64,000 nucleotides of DNA from Eucriotettix oculatus (Eukaryota > Arthropoda > Insecta > Orthoptera > Tetrigidae), in assembly GCA_034510155.1 (NCBI GenBank), contig CM067377.1:213377894-213441893 (forward strand), in the 5' to 3' direction. Shown here piece by piece: positions 59,222-64,000 of the stretch. Both the position numbers and the translations under genes were made by a program. The notes beneath the pieces were generated by a model, which had not been told where the DNA came from, did no database searches, and worked only from the letters and a program-made list of their open reading frames with translations. Each line of letters starts with the position of its first letter. The stretch's first letter is position 1.

Positions 59222-60200
59222 GTATATAAGGCACTACAGGCCTTGGTGAGCCTGGGTCTCTTACAATCAGCCTCCATTTTTTCCTATTCCTAATCTTCTC
59301 TCCACATCCTTTCACCTTCATAATTTTCAAATCCTCAAATTGGACAGTCTTTCCAGCTTAACGTTGGTTTTCCTCTTTTCCTCGTCTTTTTGGTGTCTTC
59401 TAGCATCCTTACCACCGTTGTATCCGTTGGTATTTTATGAATTTTACCATTTCTTCACCCTTAATTATTTAATTGATTTCCTGGTTATATCTTATTCTCG
59501 ACTCTCCATGCTCCATTACAGGTCCATAAATTCTTCTCATTATTTTGCCTACAAATTTCCTCATATTTTCACTATTTCGATTAGTTATTGCCCGGGTTTC
59601 TGCAGCTTATGTAACTACAGGCCTTACCAATATTTTGTATATCAATATTTTACATTTCCTAATTACAAGTTTACTTTTCATTAATTTCATGCTTCGTTCC
59701 ATGTATGAATCTTATCCTCCAAAATTACCCTCATTATCTAAATTTCCCAGGTTTAAAACTAGATTCTCCTTCAAAGACTTCCTGTCCAATTTCCAGAGCC
59801 TGCAGTTTTCTTTGTTAGTTTCCGGAATATTTACTTCTAGTCCCATTTCTTCGGTCTTTTGTTCTAATTTGCAGAAATAGTTCTCGGGTTCAGGTGCGAG
59901 TAAAACGCGACGTTTCAACAACCCCGTGCTTTTTCATCTTCAGACTGTCAGCCGGGAAAGCCTTAGTTCACTTATTTGTTTCTAATTCTTTATAATTAGA
60001 CCTCGCTACGATGTCGTCTGCATATTCACATGTCTCATTCATCTTGTTAAAAATTGTACCCCTTTTTATAACTTAGTGCAGAGCCAAGTGGTAGACAGGC
60101 CATCTCCTTGTTTTACTCCTCTATTAAACCTTTAGCTCTCACTATATTTCTTGTCAATTATAATTTTAGCTGTTGTATTTGCCATTGTCATTTTTATCAA
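59222..60200 (-). mobile_element. LINE fragment of a third family
   Basis: In reverse the segment encodes KLEQKTEEMGLEVNIPETNK and DRKSLKENLVLNLGNLDNEG, which resembles the post-palm EKTKxM-type region of another LINE, then YMERSMKLMK-like sequence. The 5' side includes ADDIV-like remnants (reverse of CGATGTCGTCTGCATATTC near 60010). A family P repeat (59867-59957) sits inside it, so that repeat inserted later. Confidence 0.6.
59867..59957 (-). repeat. Repeat family P, copy 3, nested in a LINE
   Basis: Read on the minus strand: CTGACAGTCTGAAGATGAAA, AAGCACGGGGTTGTTGAAAC, GTCGCGTTTTACTCGCACCT, GAACCCGAGAACTATTTCTG and CAAAT. It interrupts the LINE frame, giving a relative age. Confidence 0.65.
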
Positions 60201-60224
60201 TCTGATTATTTTCTCAGGTATTTT

Positions 60225-61250
60225 CACTTCCCTCTAATGCTAAGAACCACACGTCTCAAAACGTGGCCCTTTAAAGTCCTATTCTCTTATTCTGCTTAGA
60301 ACTTCCCTTAGTTACCTTATCCACCCATCTTCTTCTCCTATACCAACACATTTCAAAAGCTTCTATTCTTTTCCTTTCTGCACCTCCTACCCTCCAAGTT
60401 TCGCACCCATATAACACCACACTCCATACTAACATTATTACTAATGATTTCCTGATATTCATAGTTATATTAGCCTTAAGTATATTCCTTTTCCTTGCCT
60501 GTGCTATCCTACTCTAGTAGCAGAATTCCTTAACTTCCTTCAAAATATTGCTTCTAATCTAACAGTCTTTGTTATTCCGCTGTTTCCCATACTACACTCC
60601 ATCACCGTGCTCTTCCCCTCTATTGATCCTCACGTTGAACTCTTCCTCCAGGACCACGTTCGTGCCATTTATTATGGTTTCCAAGTTTTCTTCTGACTCT
60701 CGTAATACTACAACATCGTCGGCAAAGCGTAGGGTTTTTATTTCTTCTCCTTCGAGAATGATTCCTTTTCCATATTCTTCGTCGCTTGTTCTATATATTA
60801 GTTAAACTGCACGGACATCCTTGTATTTCTCCTTTCTTTCTTTTCTTGCCCATCAATTCTAATTACAGTTGACTGCACATTCCACACCAATATTTCCTAA
60901 ATTTCAAAAGCACGTAGATCCTTGTCTTTTACTTGTTTCTTGACTTTTGCTTTCTTTTCATGATCTTCAAGTCTAATTACGTGTGACTGTCTTCTGTAAA
61001 TGTTATGGATAACTCTACTTTCTCAATATTTCATTACCGTGTTCTTCAAAATCCTTATTAGCGTATTCCAGTTCACATTATCAAATGCTTTTTGTAAATC
61101 TACAAATGCCATGAACGCAGGCCTGTTGTTTCTTATCAAGCCTTCTAAAATTAGACGCAAAGTCAATATCGTCACTCTTGTCCGTACATTCTTCCTAAAA
61201 CCAAACTGATCTTCTCCTAACTCGCATTCTATTTGTTACTAAGAGATGGA
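60225..61250 (-). mobile_element. LINE fragment with RT palm, the longest copy
   Basis: In reverse it encodes (5' to 3') LGEDQFGFRKNVRTRVTILT, GLIRNNRPAFMAFVDLQKAF with motif A FVDLQKAFD, LIRILKNTVMKY, then FADDVVVLRESEENLETII (ADD box near 60720), EEEFNVRINRGKSTVMECSM and MCWYRRRRWVDKVTKG. It has frameshifts and ends without the AAC tail near 60225. Confidence 0.88.
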
Positions 61251-61419
61251 TATATTAATGGAGCAGTGGGTCGACAGTTCTGTTTTTTTTTTGGACATCA
61301 CGACAACCTTGTATGGTGAGTGAGGGTGAGCATCAACACCAACTTAATCGGCATGAGGAATGCGTCCAGGAGCCTGCGCAACGGTCATCAATTACGGTTC
61401 GGTTTCGTATTTATTTTGA

Positions 61420-61585
61420 CTTGAACCACCCAATAGCCCGACCTAACTTTAGGTCCTACCTTGCTCTACCTTCCACATCCCTCCCACCTTCTCAATTTCA
61501 ATTCCCTTCCTACGCTATTAAAGGGGAGTTGCCTGTTTCAGGATCACCCTCATGTGGCTTGTTACCCGTCAAAAAAAAGTATCGC
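61420..61585 (-). repeat. Interspersed repeat family A, copy 4
   Basis: On the minus strand: GACGGGTAACAAGCCACATG, AGGGTGATCCTGAAACAGGC, AACTCCCCTTTAATAGCGTA and GGAAGGTAGAGCAAGGTAGG. It shares the first half of the family with copies 1-3 and diverges afterwards. Confidence 0.65.
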
Positions 61586-61589
61586 TAGG

Positions 61590-62530
61590 GGCTCGAGAGT
61601 GACGTGACTAATCTCACCAAGAAGTCGCGCACATCGAAATGAATGAGTCTGTCAATAGTAGTTTCCAAGTAAAAGATTAAAAAATTGTGTGGACCTCCGG
61701 AAGACATGTGCGGAGGTCACGTGACGCGTTGCTTTTCCGAGTGTTCACTGCTGAACAGTCGCTGTAGGGTGACTAAGATGATCACGTGCACGTGCGGACA
61801 GGATGAGCATGGCGACGGTCCACCCCCACTAGTCAATCAACCATGATTAGTCTACGTCTGGCATTGCAACAACCCCCTTTTTCTGTCCGCCATTGTAGAG
61901 CTTCATCTCTGACCCTTCGCGTTGTTTCCTCTCTCGTCTCGTGCTTATCAGGGTTGAAAACTTGCTGAATGAAGAAGCTAACCTGGGCAGGAAACGTTGC
62001 AGTATTTCTGGGTAATCTGCTTGGCAACAGCGCGTCCATTTTCAACTCTCAACGTTTCGTAAGGCTTCATTATTTTCTGTATTTCACCGAACGATGAGAG
62101 AGGATTATCTTCTCCTTTCTTCTTTCCCAGGGAGCAGGCACCTGCCTCCTCCTATTTCTCCTTTTCTGCTTCCATCATTTCCCCCCCCCCTTTTTTTCTC
62201 TGCCTCCTTTGATCCCTTTCTCCCCGCTTTCGGGACTCCCAGACAGTCATACAATTTTACACTGGATCGATAGGATTTCCACCCCCGCCCCGCCCCTCCC
62301 TCCATCACGTCTCTCTCTCTCTCTCTCCTCCCCTGGCACAGTCGATGATGTCTTGCCCCCATTTCCCCCCACCCCCACCCCCACTCCTCACCCCGCGGCC
62401 AGCAACAGTGAAACTTCACTGCTGCCAACATGCGCGCCACTGCGGGGAAAGAGAAAACTATTCTCCTCGGGAGGAGGTGCGAGGATGTTATTCACGGTCG
62501 TCTCGGGGTGGGGGGGACATGACAAAACTC
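61590..62530. other. Non-coding, CT-rich, with a CT microsatellite
   Basis: A TC run lies at about 62309-62327 and C-rich tracts at 62175-62210 and 62355-62395. No exon is recognised. Confidence 0.4.
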
Positions 62531-62535
62531 TCTGT

Positions 62536-63195
62536 AAACTAGCTGGGGACCCGGCGTTGCCCGGGGATTTTATTTATGTTATCCCGGTACATTGGTCAAC
62601 GCACAACTAAACCGTCACAATATGAAACTCCCAGCTCCTCGAAAGAGTCCAAAACACCCCCGGTACAACAGCAGAAATAAATATATTTTCATTATTCTAA
62701 CAGAATAAAAATTTTCGCACCTTTAATGGCTAAATTTGTACTGAAATCGCATATTAAGGGCCATAATGCAACGCAGCGAGTCGCATTACACCAAACACGA
62801 TGGTTAGCTCGTTATTTTCATATCAGCAATTACTAAATTTAAAATTTACCTGACGCGAGAAATAAAACCAATTTAATAATTTCTGTATGCACCGCATCGA
62901 CGATCCAAATAAGTTAATATTTTCTCAGCCTCCTGCGACAACAGATAGTAAAGTGGGATGAATGATGTAAGTTGGTTTACACGCCGCGGCAATTCCAAGA
63001 AATCTTCCCGTACAATTAATACATATTATTTTAATATCTTCTGCAATGTAACAATTAAATGTGCACGAATATTTAAATTAAATTTCCATTTTTTAACCCT
63101 CAAATTTTCATTGAAATCCGTTGAGCCGTTTCGGACCCTATTCGTTTGTACAGACAGACACTCTTCAATTTTATTTATTGGTATAGATTATTTCG
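62536..63195 (+). mobile_element. Interspersed element with ACCCGGCGTTGCCCGGG start
   Basis: It starts CTAGCTGGGGACCCGGCGTT and GCCCGGGG and ends with GAAATCCGTTGAGCCGTTTC, TTTGTACAGACAGACACTC and TTGGTATAGATTATTT. This start and end pairing is a common short interspersed element type in arthropod genomes. I do not assign a class. No coding frame is present. Confidence 0.6.
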
Positions 63196-63349
63196 TAGTC
63201 GAAGCCTAATTACGGGAGACAGTCAATCACGACGAGATAACTAAGAAAACTATCGGTAAGGAAAATTTCAAACTATATAATAGACAACTAAAATACATTT
63301 AAAATTAATTAATGCAGTTTTTATACAATATATAAATTCTTTTAAGAGC

Positions 63350-63410
63350 GGGAAAACCAAGGCAAATGGAGTGGAATATGGGAAACAGTGGAATAACAAT
63401 GGGTAGATGA
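63350..63410 (+). mobile_element. Short LINE piece, plus strand
   Basis: GCGGGAAAACCAAGGCAAAT and TATGGGAAACAGTGGAATAA match the INRGKTKVMECSMGNSGIT region on the plus strand. It sits about 10 bases from the minus-strand LINE end that follows, so two opposed fragments abut. Confidence 0.65.
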
Positions 63411-63414
63411 TGAT

Positions 63415-63752
63415 ATGGTCTTGTCTGACGCAACCCTCCATGCTAATCTATCTTGCGCAAGCCTTTGCATTTCCTTATAACCAGCACAACCCACATCCTC
63501 CCTAATCTACTTAGCGTATTCCATCCTGTTCCTCCCTCTTCTATTCTTACCCCACACACACTTCCCTCTAATGTTAATTTTACAAGACCCCCGTGTCTTA
63601 AATCGTGGCCCATTAATCAGCCCCTTCTCTTAGTCAACATCCTCCATATTGTTCGCTTTTCTCGATTTGTTAAGAACTTTCTCGTTTGTGATTCTATCCA
63701 CCCATCCCATTTTCAGCAATCGCCTATAGCCCCACATTTCAAAGGTTGCTAG
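63415..63752 (-). mobile_element. LINE 3' end fragment
   Basis: CTGACGCAACCCTCCATGCT, ATCTTGCGCAAGCCTTTGC, CTTCCCTCTAATGTTAATTT and CACATTTCAAAGGTTGC follow the conserved minus-strand order of the dominant LINE. It is cut at both sides. Confidence 0.82.
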
Positions 63753-63754
63753 AT

Positions 63755-64000
63755 AGGGGAGGGATAATTTGACGGATGTCAAACAACGTAAGAGTTAATG
63801 TTTATTCTCCCCTCCTTGCCTTCCTCTTCCGCCTTCGGAGCCACACTCCCCTTTTCTCCTCCTAGCTAATCTCTCCTTTCCTCTTCTCCGTGGTGAAACG
63901 CCACTCCCATGTGACGCGTCTCATCACCAATCATAATCAAGTTCCGACGTTCCTGCGGGACAATTTCATAGGTTATCGTCCTGTTGATGACCAAATATCC
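63755..64000. other. Window end, nothing recognised
   Basis: CT-rich DNA with no supported feature. Confidence 0.4.

Noticed and set aside
1..64000. CRISPR arrays, operons, bacterial promoters and rRNA genes
   Set aside because: Introns, LINEs and SINEs show this is animal nuclear DNA. No regularly spaced short repeats and no rRNA-like sequence were seen.

Overview
This is a window of nuclear DNA from an animal, most likely an insect. Split genes with GT/AG introns are dense with LINE and SINE relics, intergenic DNA is AT-rich, and GC-rich promoter-like islands occur. The commonest LINE (reverse transcriptase box FADDIVVLGESE, downstream RRMRWVDRVTNEE, 3' tail of AAC units) resembles sequences I associate with cockroaches and termites. 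Blattodea is therefore my best guess, but it is an inference from memory.

Layout. 1-3.5 kb: LINE and SINE fragments. 4.6-5.6 kb: a 10-finger C2H2 zinc-finger gene (minus). 9.2-18.6 kb: a complete 17-exon gene (minus) for a scaffold attachment factor B (SAFB) homologue with SAP domain, RRM, RE-rich helix and Gly-rich tail. I joined its exons by splice sites and phases into an uninterrupted 791-codon frame. 19.7-28.4 kb: a divergent five-exon gene (plus) for a small multi-pass membrane protein I do not recognise. Its introns carry an R1-type LINE with an open 317-codon C-terminal frame, two neighbouring tRNA-derived SINEs, further LINE pieces and a foldback element. 31-36 kb: a second zinc-finger gene (plus; about 12 intact fingers and one degenerate) whose coding sequence lies in one exon, with a spliced 5' leader and a poly(A) signal. 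36-45 kb: non-coding DNA with decayed LINEs of at least two types and an unclassified repeat. 45.0-45.4 kb: a GC-rich promoter-like island and possible first exon of a gene running off to the right. 45.4-64 kb: no recognisable coding exon; LINE copies in both orientations, CT/GA-rich tracts, a second GC-rich island near 52.4-53.3 kb and many perfect TGACGTCA palindromes.

The protein genes are independent nuclear genes: two likely DNA-binding zinc-finger proteins, one RNA/chromatin-binding SAFB protein and one membrane protein. SAFB and the membrane gene are arranged head to head about 1.1 kb apart. I found no clear new biological system. The observations I rate highest are the ten exact CRE palindromes in 11.4 kb, a repeat family with a conserved terminus and GAAACGTC core, the foldback element, and the unrecognised membrane protein. 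Repeat boundaries are read by eye and are approximate.
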